Positions 34,873-43,792 of a stretch of DNA of 64,000 nt are shown here, piece by piece (position 1 is the first letter of the stretch; every line of letters begins with the position of its first letter). The stretch lies in contig CAYSAJ010000001.1 of the NCBI GenBank assembly GCA_964429005.1, positions 1 to 64,000 on the forward strand, in the 5' to 3' direction. Under the pieces are notes generated by a model, which was given only the letters and a program-made list of their open reading frames with translations, was not told the origin of the DNA and ran no database searches. The position numbers and the translations under genes are program-made. The DNA is from JACRBE01 sp964429005. GTDB lineage: Bacteria; Chlamydiota; Chlamydiia; Chlamydiales; JACRBE01.

Positions 34873-36273
34873 TATTCTATCTTAACACCTCTTTTGTTTT
34901 GTGCTTGTTCCACTTTCAAAGGTGCGATGTCACCCTATTCTTTAGCTCCTTCAGACCCTCAAACATTTTCTTCTTACACAATACCGGAAAAAAAACAAAA
35001 AAGACTCGATCCAGTTACATCGAGCTTAGATCCTCTTCATGAATATTCTTTAGGCGAGCTCATAGATATTGGACTCCTCAACAATCCCAATACAAAAATT
35101 ACTTGGGAAGATGCACGTGTTGCTTCAGCGCAATATGGTCAAAGCTTACAAAATTATTTCCCTCAAATCAATGCAAGCGCAGAGGCTCTTCGCCAAAAGC
35201 AACCTTTTATAGGTCCTACAAACCAATCCCTTTTTGACACGATTTATTCTGCGAATCTATCGCTCAGCTACATCGTTCTTGATTTCGGTCAAACAAGGGC
35301 CACATCAAATGCTGCCCTTTACTCGCTGCAAAATGTAGACCTCTCACATACAAGAACCATTCAAACGACAGTTCAAGAGATCATGAATCAGTATTATGGT
35401 TTGATCTATCAGCAAGAGCTTCTTGTCGCAAAAGATCAAGATGTAAAAAACGCATACATTTCTTTTGATGCAGCTTCAGAAAAACTTCGCACTGGAACTG
35501 GCGATCTTGGCGATGTGATGCAAACAAAAACCTATCTTCTCCAAAATCAGCTTGACTACACTCAGCAAAAACAATCTGTTCACACAGCAACGACTACTCT
35601 CACTGACACGATTGGAGTAGCTCCTCTAGAGAGCATGAAAGTGCAAGTATTTCCAGAAATAGAAAATCCAACCCTTGCAAACCTTCCTGATCTTTATGCA
35701 CTTGCCAAAGCGCAAAGACCTGATTTCCAGGCAGCGATCGCAAGCGTCCTTTCTAATGAAGAGACCGTAAAGGCAACCGTTGCAAAAAACTATCCAACCC
35801 TCACTGGAAATTTAGAGTATGGCCGTACGATTGTCGACGGAGTCAACGACAAATATGATTTTACTGCTGCCCTCAAACTTACGATGCCCTTATTTGAGGG
35901 GTTTTATATTTTTAACGAAACAAGAGCTGCTAAAAGCCAGCTTTCGATAGCGAAACTTCAGCTTCAGCAGCTTGAGCTTGAAATCGAGAGAGAAGTATCC
36001 AACTATCGACAAGATATTGTCCTCTCACTGGAAGCTGTTGATTTGGCTAAACAATATGTAGAATCGGCTAACGTAGATTTCAAAATTCAAATCAGCAAAT
36101 ACAAAGCTGGAACCAATACTATTGTCGATGTGATCAATGCACAAACAGAAGTGGCTAATGCCAGTGCTAAATACATCGCTACCAAGCGCAATTATTTTTC
36201 TTCTCTAGCAAATTTAACCAGTGCGGTAGGAACTCTATATCGCCATCAAACAATACCCCAAGGTGACCTATGA
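34858..36273 (+). CDS. TolC/OprM-like outer-membrane efflux channel
   Basis: Outer-membrane component of an RND efflux system, 471 residues from ATG 34858 (MKHTRYSILTPLLFCACST; a GTG at 34837 is less likely because GGGGGA precedes the ATG). The leader ends in a cysteine that may be lipidated. The body shows two structural repeats of the OEP fold, with long helices (AALYSLQNVDLSHT, AKSQLSIAKLQLQQLELEIE) and TKTYLLQNQLDY. The inverted repeat around its start suggests regulation. Overlap with the next gene is 4 bases. Confidence 0.9.
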   Translation: MKHTRYSILTPLLFCACSTFKGAMSPYSLAPSDPQTFSSYTIPEKKQKRLDPVTSSLDPLHEYSLGELIDIGLLNNPNTKITWEDARVASAQYGQSLQNYFPQINASAEALRQKQPFIGPTNQSLFDTIYSANLSLSYIVLDFGQTRATSNAALYSLQNVDLSHTRTIQTTVQEIMNQYYGLIYQQELLVAKDQDVKNAYISFDAASEKLRTGTGDLGDVMQTKTYLLQNQLDYTQQKQSVHTATTTLTDTIGVAPLESMKVQVFPEIENPTLANLPDLYALAKAQRPDFQAAIASVLSNEETVKATVAKNYPTLTGNLEYGRTIVDGVNDKYDFTAALKLTMPLFEGFYIFNETRAAKSQLSIAKLQLQQLELEIEREVSNYRQDIVLSLEAVDLAKQYVESANVDFKIQISKYKAGTNTIVDVINAQTEVANASAKYIATKRNYFSSLANLTSAVGTLYRHQTIPQGDL

Positions 36274-37379
36274 AAAAGACCCTCTTCATTTCTGTCATTG
36301 TAGCAAGCTCTTTTTTCTCAAGCTGCTCTAAACCGAAAAAAGAAGGGGTCCGCCAAGTCCCTGTTTCTGTAGAAAAACCTCAGATCAAAGATGTTCCCTT
36401 ATTTATAGAAGTGCCGGGTCATATGGAAGCTCTCCAAGCAGTTAATATCCGCCCTCAGGCAAGTGGCCTAGTTACTCAAATCCTTTATCAGGAGGGAAAA
36501 CTGATCAAGGAAGGTGATCTCATGGTCACAATCGACGATCGCCCTTATGTCGCTGACGTAAAAAAGTATGAAGCAATCCTTGAAGAAAACAAAGCCCAAC
36601 TGAAGTATGCGATCGACACCTACAATAGGAACACACCTCTTGCCGAGGAAGATTTTATTTCACAAGAAAGCTTTGAAAACCTTGGGACGAACGTAGCTGT
36701 TCTCAAAGCAACGATTGAGCAAACTCTAGCAGAGCTTGATCTTGCGAAGATTAATCTTGAATATTGCTACATTGGAGCTCCGATTACGGGCATTGTTGGT
36801 AATAAACAGATTGATGTAGGGAATTTAGTTGTGAAAGACAGTAGTCAATCTACTCTCACAACGATTAATCAGATTTCCCCTATTTACGCCTCATTCTACA
36901 TCCCAGAGAAAGACTTCCCCAGCGTGATTAAAGCCTCTCATGCCTCAAAAGATCCATTAAAAGTCGTCGTTTCTTACTCTGCTGACTTTGCGGAAAGTTA
37001 CGAGGGGTATTTAGAGTTTATTGACAATCAAATGCAAGAAAACACAGGAATGATCTTGTTAAAGGGAATCCTTCCTAATGAAACACAAATCCTCTGGCCT
37101 GGGGTTTTTGTGAATGTAAGATTAATCCTATCCATTCAAAAAAATGCACTCACTATCCCCGCTGAAGCGGTGATGAGAAACTCAAGTGGTGCGTTTGTTT
37201 TTGTGATCGATAATGGCCTTGCCAAGATCAAGCCAGTCCAATTAGGGACTTTTATCAACGAAGCTTATGTGGTCACGAAAGGACTTACAGATGATGATGT
37301 GGTCGTTACATCAGGCCAATTCGAGCTATTCCCCGGAACTCCTGTTGTGATCAAAAACAAGCAAGGAGCGTCTCGATGA
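36270..37379 (+). CDS. RND efflux membrane-fusion (adaptor) lipoprotein
   Basis: Periplasmic adaptor of the AcrA/MexA type, 369 residues. The signal ends FFSSCSK, with Cys as the lipidation site. The order is lipoyl half (VNIRPQASGLVTQILYQEG), alpha-hairpin (EAILEENKAQLKYAI...EQTLAELDLAKINLEYC), second lipoyl half (IGAPITGIVGNKQIDVGNLV) and beta-barrel (ILWPGVFVNVRLIL). It overlaps both neighbours by 4 bases, as expected for a translationally coupled efflux operon. Confidence 0.93.
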   Translation: MKKTLFISVIVASSFFSSCSKPKKEGVRQVPVSVEKPQIKDVPLFIEVPGHMEALQAVNIRPQASGLVTQILYQEGKLIKEGDLMVTIDDRPYVADVKKYEAILEENKAQLKYAIDTYNRNTPLAEEDFISQESFENLGTNVAVLKATIEQTLAELDLAKINLEYCYIGAPITGIVGNKQIDVGNLVVKDSSQSTLTTINQISPIYASFYIPEKDFPSVIKASHASKDPLKVVVSYSADFAESYEGYLEFIDNQMQENTGMILLKGILPNETQILWPGVFVNVRLILSIQKNALTIPAEAVMRNSSGAFVFVIDNGLAKIKPVQLGTFINEAYVVTKGLTDDDVVVTSGQFELFPGTPVVIKNKQGASR

Positions 37380-40300
37380 CGAACCTTTCTGAGCCATTCA
37401 TTCGCAAACCTGTATTAACATCCCTTTTCATTTCTACAATCATCTTTTTTGGGATCATCTCTTACTTGGGAATGCCAGTTAGCGATTTGCCTAGCATCGA
37501 CTATCCAACGATACAAGTGACAACATCCTATCCTGGAGCTGACCCAGAAACAGTTGCAAACACCGTCACCTCTCCCTTGGAGAGGCAGCTTAGCACAATA
37601 GAAAACGTGCAGACTCTTGCCTCTACAAGCAGCAATGGAAACTCGACAATTGTGCTGATGTTTGGCCTTGATAAATCCTTAGATGCGGCAGCAACGGACG
37701 TCCAGTCAGCGATTAACCAGGCCATGGCTTATCTTCCCTCCGACCTCCCTAGCAATCCAACTTATACAAAGGTAAATCCATCATCAACGCCGATCCTTGT
37801 TTATTCCCTCTCCTCTAATATAGAAACGAGAGGAACTATCTATGATTATGGCTACTCTCTATTTTCCAACCGTCTTTCCATGGTCAACGGGGTTTCTCAA
37901 GTGCAAGTTTACGGCCCTGCTTATGCTGTCCGAGTCCAAGTAGATCCAGATGAGCTTGTCGCGAAAAATATTTCTCTGCAAGAAGTGGCTGATATGATCA
38001 GTGCATCAAACCCTGATCTCCCCACAGGAACACTCTATGGTCCAAAAAAGGAATACAACATCAACGTCCAAGGACAGATCTTATCCGCCGATGGTTACAA
38101 TGAACTTGTGGTTCGGAATAAAGATGGCGCAATGGTCAAATTGAAAGAAGTAGGCAGGGCTCTTGACTCCCTTCAAGACGACAAGATGTCCTTGATGTAC
38201 TACGACCACACGAGCTCTGCTCCTGGAGTCGTTTTAGCGATCCGCAAACAGGCAGGGTTCAACACTGTTCAAGTAGCTAAAAACATTAACGATCTTTTAC
38301 CCGATCTATTAAAAGACTTGCCTTCCACCATTCAGTTTAACACAATTTTTGACCAATCAGGGTGGATTTTTGAATCGGTTGATGATGTAGAATTTACCTT
38401 GATCATCGCTTTTATCCTTGTAGGACTCGTCACCCTTTTTTACCTTGGGAAAACGATCGACACGATCATCCCTGTTGTCGTATTGCCGATCACGATTTTA
38501 GGGACTTTTATCTGCATGTACATCATCGGATTCAGCATTGATATTTTATCTCTTCTGGCGATCACTTTAGCTATCGGGTTTTTAATTGATGATGCAATCG
38601 TCGTCTTAGAAAATATCGTTCGCCATGTTGAAATGGGAAAACCTCGTCTTGAAGCTGCTCTTGAAGGATCTAAACAAATCAGTTTCACTGTTCTTTCAAC
38701 GACAGCTTCTTTGATTTCCGTTTTCATCCCGATGCTTTTCATGTCAGGAATCATCGGAAGAATTTTCAGGGAGTTTGCTGCAACGATCATGATTGCAGTA
38801 GCTATTTCGGGAATCATCGCTTTGACACTCACTCCCCTCCTCTGCAGTCGATTTCTGACTGAAAACAATAAAGAGAAAAAGAAAAATTGGATCGAAAAAT
38901 GCTCTGAAAAAATCAACCACTCGATGATCCATTACTATGAAAAGGGACTCAATGTCATTCTCCGTCATAAAATACTGACTATTTTTCTAGGAATCATCTC
39001 TGTATTTGCTAGCGCGATGCTTTTTAAATCGATGCCAAAGGACTTTCTTCCTCCTGACGATTTAGGTTTCATCCAAGGGTTTGCTGTCATGCAAGATGGG
39101 ACCTCTCCGTTTGAAACCATGCGAGCCCTGGATCAGATTTCTAGCACAATCCAAAACAATCCAAATGTTAAACAAGTCGTTCTCATAGGAGCTCAGCCCT
39201 ATGACAACCAAAGCATCTTCTATATAGGCCTCAAAGACATCAAAGAAAGAGAGCCTATTGAAGTCGTTATGCAGGAGATCTACAAGGAAGTCGCTCCTAT
39301 CCCAGGCATATCAATTTTTATGAAGTCGTTCCCTTTGATCAACCTTGATATTGGAACTCAGGTTAACAAAGGACAATATCAATATGCGCTGCAAAGCTTT
39401 CACCAAGAGGATCTTTATAAATATGCTCCTCAGTTCATCAACCGGATGAGATCATTGCCCGGCTTTAAGCACGTTGTATCAGACCTCGATATTGATGAGC
39501 CCCAAATCAATATCACGATCGATCGAGATATGGCATCATCATTTAACGTTACCGCTCAGGCTATTGAAAAGTCGCTCATGTATGCTTATGGCGGAACAAA
39601 AATCTCCTTAATGAATACTCCGCTGAACCAATATTACATTATTTTAGAAACTCTTCCATCGGCGTATAAAGACCCTACAATGCTCAATAAAATCTACGTT
39701 CCTGATAGTGGTGGAAATTTAGTTCCTTTAAATCAAATGACCCACTGGGAGTCGACAGTAGGCCCTTTGACTGTAAACCATATTAACACCATGCCCTCCG
39801 TCTTAATTTCTTTCGATCTTGAAGACATCCCACTAAGCACCGCCCTTACTGAACTAGATAGCCTCGCTGGGGAAATCTTACCTCCCAATGTCTCAAGGCA
39901 GCTTTTTGGTTCGGCTTCCTCTTTTCTTCAGACATTCCAAGACTTGATTTTTCTTCTCCTAATTGCTTTTTTCGTAATCTATGTCATTTTAGGAATCCTC
40001 TATGAGAACTTCATCCACCCTATTACAGTCATGTCAACTCTTCCCCCTGCCGCCTTAAGTGGCCTTGTTACACTTCTTATTTTTGGACAAACGATCTCCC
40101 TTTACGCCTTCGTAGGTTTTATCATGCTTCTTGGTATCGTGATGAAAAATGGGATTATCCTTATTGACTTTGCTAACGAAGCTCTTCTGACTGGGAAATA
40201 TACAGATCCTGAAGAAGCGATTAGGTATTCTGCTGTCACTCGTTTTAGACCGATTATCATGACCACTTTTTCTACCCTTATGGGGGCTCTGCCCATCGCA

Positions 40301-40489
40301 TTAGGAATTGGTGGGCTTACGGCCGAATCCCGCCAGCCTGTTGGTTTGGTGATCGTGGGTGGCCTCCTTTTCTCTCAATTGTTAACTCTTTTTTTGACTC
40401 CTGTTACATATATTTATATGGAAAGGATGCGTCAATCTTTCAAAAAAAGATTTAACAAAAAAGAATCTAAGCCACAAATCTCCTCTTAA
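37376..40489 (+). CDS. RND multidrug efflux transporter (HAE1/AcrB type)
   Basis: Inner-membrane proton-driven pump of 1037 residues, with twelve spans and two large periplasmic loops. The proton-relay aspartates are in AIGFLIDDAIVVLENIV, and the C-terminal half repeats the pattern (GFIMLLGIVMKNGIILIDFANE). The porter domain begins YPGADPETVANTVTSPLERQ. Substrates cannot be predicted. It completes a TolC-AcrA-AcrB type unit. RND pumps are absent from Chlamydiaceae but known in environmental chlamydiae. Confidence 0.95.
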   Translation: MTNLSEPFIRKPVLTSLFISTIIFFGIISYLGMPVSDLPSIDYPTIQVTTSYPGADPETVANTVTSPLERQLSTIENVQTLASTSSNGNSTIVLMFGLDKSLDAAATDVQSAINQAMAYLPSDLPSNPTYTKVNPSSTPILVYSLSSNIETRGTIYDYGYSLFSNRLSMVNGVSQVQVYGPAYAVRVQVDPDELVAKNISLQEVADMISASNPDLPTGTLYGPKKEYNINVQGQILSADGYNELVVRNKDGAMVKLKEVGRALDSLQDDKMSLMYYDHTSSAPGVVLAIRKQAGFNTVQVAKNINDLLPDLLKDLPSTIQFNTIFDQSGWIFESVDDVEFTLIIAFILVGLVTLFYLGKTIDTIIPVVVLPITILGTFICMYIIGFSIDILSLLAITLAIGFLIDDAIVVLENIVRHVEMGKPRLEAALEGSKQISFTVLSTTASLISVFIPMLFMSGIIGRIFREFAATIMIAVAISGIIALTLTPLLCSRFLTENNKEKKKNWIEKCSEKINHSMIHYYEKGLNVILRHKILTIFLGIISVFASAMLFKSMPKDFLPPDDLGFIQGFAVMQDGTSPFETMRALDQISSTIQNNPNVKQVVLIGAQPYDNQSIFYIGLKDIKEREPIEVVMQEIYKEVAPIPGISIFMKSFPLINLDIGTQVNKGQYQYALQSFHQEDLYKYAPQFINRMRSLPGFKHVVSDLDIDEPQINITIDRDMASSFNVTAQAIEKSLMYAYGGTKISLMNTPLNQYYIILETLPSAYKDPTMLNKIYVPDSGGNLVPLNQMTHWESTVGPLTVNHINTMPSVLISFDLEDIPLSTALTELDSLAGEILPPNVSRQLFGSASSFLQTFQDLIFLLLIAFFVIYVILGILYENFIHPITVMSTLPPAALSGLVTLLIFGQTISLYAFVGFIMLLGIVMKNGIILIDFANEALLTGKYTDPEEAIRYSAVTRFRPIIMTTFSTLMGALPIALGIGGLTAESRQPVGLVIVGGLLFSQLLTLFLTPVTYIYMERMRQSFKKRFNKKESKPQISS

Positions 40490-40533
40490 ACGACTTTAAT
40501 CTAGTCTTTTATCCTTCGTTAATATGGATTATT

Positions 40534-40609
40534 TGAATAAAAATCCATTATTTAACTGGATTTTTGCATTTTTATTCTGTATAATTTAACCATTATGAAT
40601 AAATATACG
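40534..40609 (+). promoter_or_regulatory. Three ARG-box-like ArgR sites, 31 bp apart, over the argR promoter
   Basis: Three 14-mers match TGAATwwwwATTCA: 40534-40547 (13 of 14), 40565-40578 (12 of 14) and 40596-40609 (12 of 14). Their starts are exactly 31 bp apart, about three helical turns. A TATAAT (40580-40585) lies between the second and third, so ArgR bound here would block its own promoter. Confidence 0.65.
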
Positions 40610-40617
40610 TTATAACT

Positions 40618-41061
40618 ATGGATAATAGATTAGAAGCTTTAAAAAAGCTGATTGAGTCAGGTCAATTTAGTGATCAAAAATCATTGATTGAAGCCCTACG
40701 AAACGAGTACAATATCGAGACCAATCAAGCTTCTATTTCTCGAGATCTTCACAAGATCGGTGCGCTCAAAAAACGAGTCAACGGCGAGCTGATTTACCAA
40801 ATTGGAGAATTTGACCCTAAAATTGAAATCCTCCGACTAGGCGTTGTGAAAATTGTGAGAAATGAGGCTATGATCGTTGTCCATACCATCAATGGCCTTG
40901 CCGATTTCGTGGGAGATTATATTGACACCCACGTGGGTCAAGATGTCATCGGATGTTTGGCAGGTGAAAACGTGGTGTTTGTAAGCCCTATAAGTATTGC
41001 TTCGATAGAAGCCGTATTCCAGCAGATTTGTGAAGTTCTCTATTACGGAGGTGAAGTATGA
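40618..41061 (+). CDS. argR: Arginine repressor ArgR
   Basis: A 147-residue regulator with an N-terminal winged helix (DQKSLIEALRNEYNIETNQASISRDLHKIGALK) and a C-terminal hexamer/arginine-binding domain (from about 72). In E. coli ArgR the GTIAGDDT loop supplies two aspartates that contact arginine. The equivalent here is GCLAGENV, so the two Asp positions read Glu117 and Asn118. The protein may bind a different ligand, bind arginine weakly, or act constitutively. It overlaps the next gene by 4 bases. Three ARG-box-like sites upstream suggest autoregulation. Some chlamydiae use ArgR to control glnPQ amino-acid uptake. Confidence 0.9.
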   Translation: MDNRLEALKKLIESGQFSDQKSLIEALRNEYNIETNQASISRDLHKIGALKKRVNGELIYQIGEFDPKIEILRLGVVKIVRNEAMIVVHTINGLADFVGDYIDTHVGQDVIGCLAGENVVFVSPISIASIEAVFQQICEVLYYGGEV

Positions 41062-41489
41062 ACCATGATGTTATCGTAAAATACGTTTTTTTATTCCTAG
41101 GCTGGCCTCTTTTTGGAGATAATAAAGCATCCCTTCAGGGCAAGGGTAAAATGGATCGAATTAGCTTTGAAATCGATCTCGCCAATGAAATTTATCTGCA
41201 ATTGACAGAGGAATACTCTATTACAGAGTATCCTTACGGCCTTGCAGATCAACAAAAGTTTGTATACCCGTCTGTTTTAACCACTTCTGCTAATAGAGAT
41301 TCTTTTGGCAAGACCCCTCACATGCTCACTCCAATCGCCGAAGAGTCAGAGCAGGTCTTCTATCCGAACTTTGCAAGCAAGATGAATCCTATTATGGAAG
41401 TGAAAGCTTTGATCGATCAAATCCTCTTTCAAATGGAAGAAGATGGGTCACTAGCTCAGCTCAAAAACGAATGGGAAATTAATTCCTAG
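41058..41489 (+). CDS. Hypothetical protein, 143 aa, coupled to argR
   Basis: Not recognised. It begins MNHDVIVKYVFLFLGWPLFG, a hydrophobic but not typical signal sequence. The C-terminal VKALIDQILFQMEEDGSLAQ followed by LKNEWEI is faintly like the final helix of family-3 amino-acid binding proteins, but the rest is too short and different for that fold. It overlaps argR by 4 bases (ATGA), so it is translated with it and probably shares its regulation. It overlaps the convergent xerD by 11 bases. Confidence 0.6.
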   Translation: MNHDVIVKYVFLFLGWPLFGDNKASLQGKGKMDRISFEIDLANEIYLQLTEEYSITEYPYGLADQQKFVYPSVLTTSANRDSFGKTPHMLTPIAEESEQVFYPNFASKMNPIMEVKALIDQILFQMEEDGSLAQLKNEWEINS

Positions 41490-42339
41490 GATGAAACATC
41501 TCAAAGCTCGTTTTGAGATGTTTCTTCGACACATGGGTATATCGATCTGTCGTGCTAATATGACTATGCCCCAGCATTTCCTGAATAACCCTTAGATCAG
41601 CCCCGTTTTCCAGCAAATGGGTAGCAAATGAGTGTCGCAAAGTATGAGGAGAAACTCTCTTTGTGATCCCAGCTTCTTTTACCCTGTTTTTCACGATTTT
41701 CCAGACATCAACTCGTGAAAGAGGCTTTCCTGTTTTACTCAAGAAAAGGACTTCTAAAGGGCTTTTAACCCCTCTTTTTTCAAGGTAGACTTCTATCGCT
41801 TCCAAAGCTGATGACGCCAAAGGAACCATTCTCTCTTTTTCACCCTTTCCCTTAACTTTAATGACATCTTCTCCTATATGTTTTACAAGAAGACCACAAG
41901 CTTCAGAAGCTCTCACCCCTGTAGCATAAAGGAGGAGCATGATCGCGTGATCCCGGTAGCTAATCACATCATCATAGAGGGGTAAATGGATAAGCTTATC
42001 AACTTCTGCCTGAGTCAACACCCCTGGCAACACTTGCCACATTTTAGGAGCTTCAAAATAACTCCCAAGATCATGGGGTAAATGCTTTTCTTTCTTGAGG
42101 AAACGAAAGTAGACTTTTAAGGTCATTTGAAGGCGACAGAGTGTAGATTCAGCATATCCTCGATCTTTCATCGTATCAAAGAAAACGATCAGCTCATCGG
42201 GTCCGATTGTCACGATGTTCATTTCGCTGACTGCTAAAAAATTGAAGAAGAGCTTTAAATCCCTTCTATAAGCGGCTTGAGTATTTGATGAGAGTCCTTT
42301 TTCAGAGGCGATGTAAAGAAAAAAAGAATCAACTTCCAT
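41479..42339 (-). CDS. xerD: Tyrosine recombinase XerD
   Basis: Chromosome-dimer resolution recombinase, partner of XerC at dif. The 286-residue protein has the N-terminal SAM-like domain and all catalytic residues: Arg143 (GVRASE), Lys164, His232 and Arg235 (PHTLRHSFATH), His258 (LGHSH) and nucleophile Tyr267 (DRYTHV). The C-terminal FHPRN ending is nearer XerD than XerC. It is not next to an integron or phage gene, so a housekeeping role is likely. Confidence 0.88.
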   Translation of the reverse strand: MEVDSFFLYIASEKGLSSNTQAAYRRDLKLFFNFLAVSEMNIVTIGPDELIVFFDTMKDRGYAESTLCRLQMTLKVYFRFLKKEKHLPHDLGSYFEAPKMWQVLPGVLTQAEVDKLIHLPLYDDVISYRDHAIMLLLYATGVRASEACGLLVKHIGEDVIKVKGKGEKERMVPLASSALEAIEVYLEKRGVKSPLEVLFLSKTGKPLSRVDVWKIVKNRVKEAGITKRVSPHTLRHSFATHLLENGADLRVIQEMLGHSHISTTDRYTHVSKKHLKTSFEMFHPRN

Positions 42340-42342
42340 AGA

Positions 42343-42376
42343 GTAAAAACAGAGGTGTATTTACCTCTGTTTTTAC
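42343..42376 (-). terminator. Rho-independent terminator after the 42383-43657 gene
   Basis: A perfect 14-bp stem (GTAAAAACAGAGGT / ACCTCTGTTTTTAC) with a 6-base loop sits 6 bases beyond the stop codon of the minus-strand gene. Confidence 0.7.
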
Positions 42377-42382
42377 AGGATT

Positions 42383-43657
42383 TTACTCTTGTTTACCACT
42401 AATAATGTAAGTAATGATCAGCTGAAGCAAGAGAAGCAAGGTTCCGCCAATCGCAGAAATGAGCAGAGGCGCTAGACCAGCGCTGAGGGCTGAGGCCACA
42501 GCTGTACAAATCGCAATCACAATATTGATCATGCCGATCATTATTTTACTTTCTTTAGAAACATGCTTTTTGGAAAGCTCGCTGGCTAGGTCATAGCTGT
42601 CTAAAGCGGTCATCCCCACGCTGATAATAGCTGATATGATCATTCCTGCAAGAAGCGTTCCCCCTCCTGTTGCAACCACGCTGAGGATAAAGCTTGTGAG
42701 TCCAAGAAGAAAAAGAGCGAGCCAAGCGATATTGATCAAAGCTCTACGCTGAGACCCTGTTTTTGCGACCTGAACAACTTCACCCATACGAGCTTCATCA
42801 ATTGTATTTGAATCCTTCATCGCAGCCACAAGAGCTTCACGCGCTTCTACCCCGACAACTCGATCAAAACTCGCTTGCTTTGAGAGTTTTTGGAGTGCAA
42901 TCGCCTTTTTTACCGCTAAGCTATCTGAAGCATCTCTTTCAGCTGCAGTTAATATAGCTCTTTCTTCATCAGTAAGATTCCCTTTTGGAAGGTTTTCAGG
43001 TTTAAGTGCTCTAATTTTTTCTTTTTCATCATCGCTGATCTCAAGCTGACTTTTCAAATAAGCATAAGCCTGCCCTGCATCATCAGAGATCTTGCTAAAC
43101 TGATAAATACTGAGGAGCCCTTTGATTGCAAAAGGAATAATGAGCATTAAAGACACAAATCCAAAACAGGAAGCCCCTATTTTTTGCAATACAGGTAAAG
43201 CAGCAGTAGACACCACTCCCGCTCTCGCTGTGTTGATAAGAGTGATCATTTTTGCTGGCACCCCTACCGCAGCAGAGACAAAAGATCCTATGAATCGCCC
43301 TATGAGAAGTCCTGAAAAGAGTTGCCCTACAAAATCACCTATTTTTCGAGCGCGGATGAAGTTTCTCACCTGAGAAAGGATCCCTAAAGGGGCAAAAACA
43401 AAGTTAAAAACGCTGGTCAAACCAAAACTTGCTTGCATGCCAGGATCGTCAGTCCCTCCTGCGGCATGCTGCCCTAAAGAATAAAGCGAAGTCACGGCCC
43501 ATGGAAAATCTTGAATAACAAAGTAATTTTGCGCGAGCAGGTCAAACCGAATACGAGACAAAAGACTCGTAGAAGGCTTTCCAGCTGGAGTCTCTGCAAG
43601 AGGTCCCCCTCTGATCAACCCCTCTAACCCTGGATTAATGTTTCCTGTATTTTCCAT
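42383..43657 (-). CDS. Inc-like multi-span hypothetical membrane protein
   Basis: Not recognised. The 424-residue protein has a Gly/Pro-rich N terminus, a helical, charged central region (about 195-300) and paired hydrophobic segments near 107-145, 170-192, 305-330, 333-350, 370-393 and 397-420. Closely spaced hydrophobic pairs recall chlamydial inclusion-membrane proteins, which are type III secreted. The start is preceded by GAGAGGTGG. It shares a 135-base AT-rich divergent spacer with the Ala/Pro-rich gene at 43793. Effector status is inference from layout only. Confidence 0.65.
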   Translation of the reverse strand: MENTGNINPGLEGLIRGGPLAETPAGKPSTSLLSRIRFDLLAQNYFVIQDFPWAVTSLYSLGQHAAGGTDDPGMQASFGLTSVFNFVFAPLGILSQVRNFIRARKIGDFVGQLFSGLLIGRFIGSFVSAAVGVPAKMITLINTARAGVVSTAALPVLQKIGASCFGFVSLMLIIPFAIKGLLSIYQFSKISDDAGQAYAYLKSQLEISDDEKEKIRALKPENLPKGNLTDEERAILTAAERDASDSLAVKKAIALQKLSKQASFDRVVGVEAREALVAAMKDSNTIDEARMGEVVQVAKTGSQRRALINIAWLALFLLGLTSFILSVVATGGGTLLAGMIISAIISVGMTALDSYDLASELSKKHVSKESKIMIGMINIVIAICTAVASALSAGLAPLLISAIGGTLLLLLQLIITYIISGKQE

Positions 43658-43792
43658 ATACCACCTCTCATTGGAGAGAAGTAATAATTATAATACAAAA
43701 TTATAATTTTATATAACTAATATTAAAATGTTAATAATAATTTTAAAATATGGTATAATATAATTAATAATATTTAACTAAAGACAAACCTT

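Noticed and set aside
38440..38916. 158-codon minus-strand ORF over the RND pump
   Set aside because: It lies wholly inside the AcrB-like gene, opposite conserved membrane segments.
41479..42339. Integrase of a mobile island
   Set aside because: The protein has XerD features and no phage, tRNA or att repeats are seen next to it, so a chromosomal XerD is the simpler reading.
43658..43792. AT-rich spacer considered as a replication origin or attachment site
   Set aside because: It has no DnaA boxes, no iterons and no direct repeats flanking a mobile element. A divergent promoter region explains it better.
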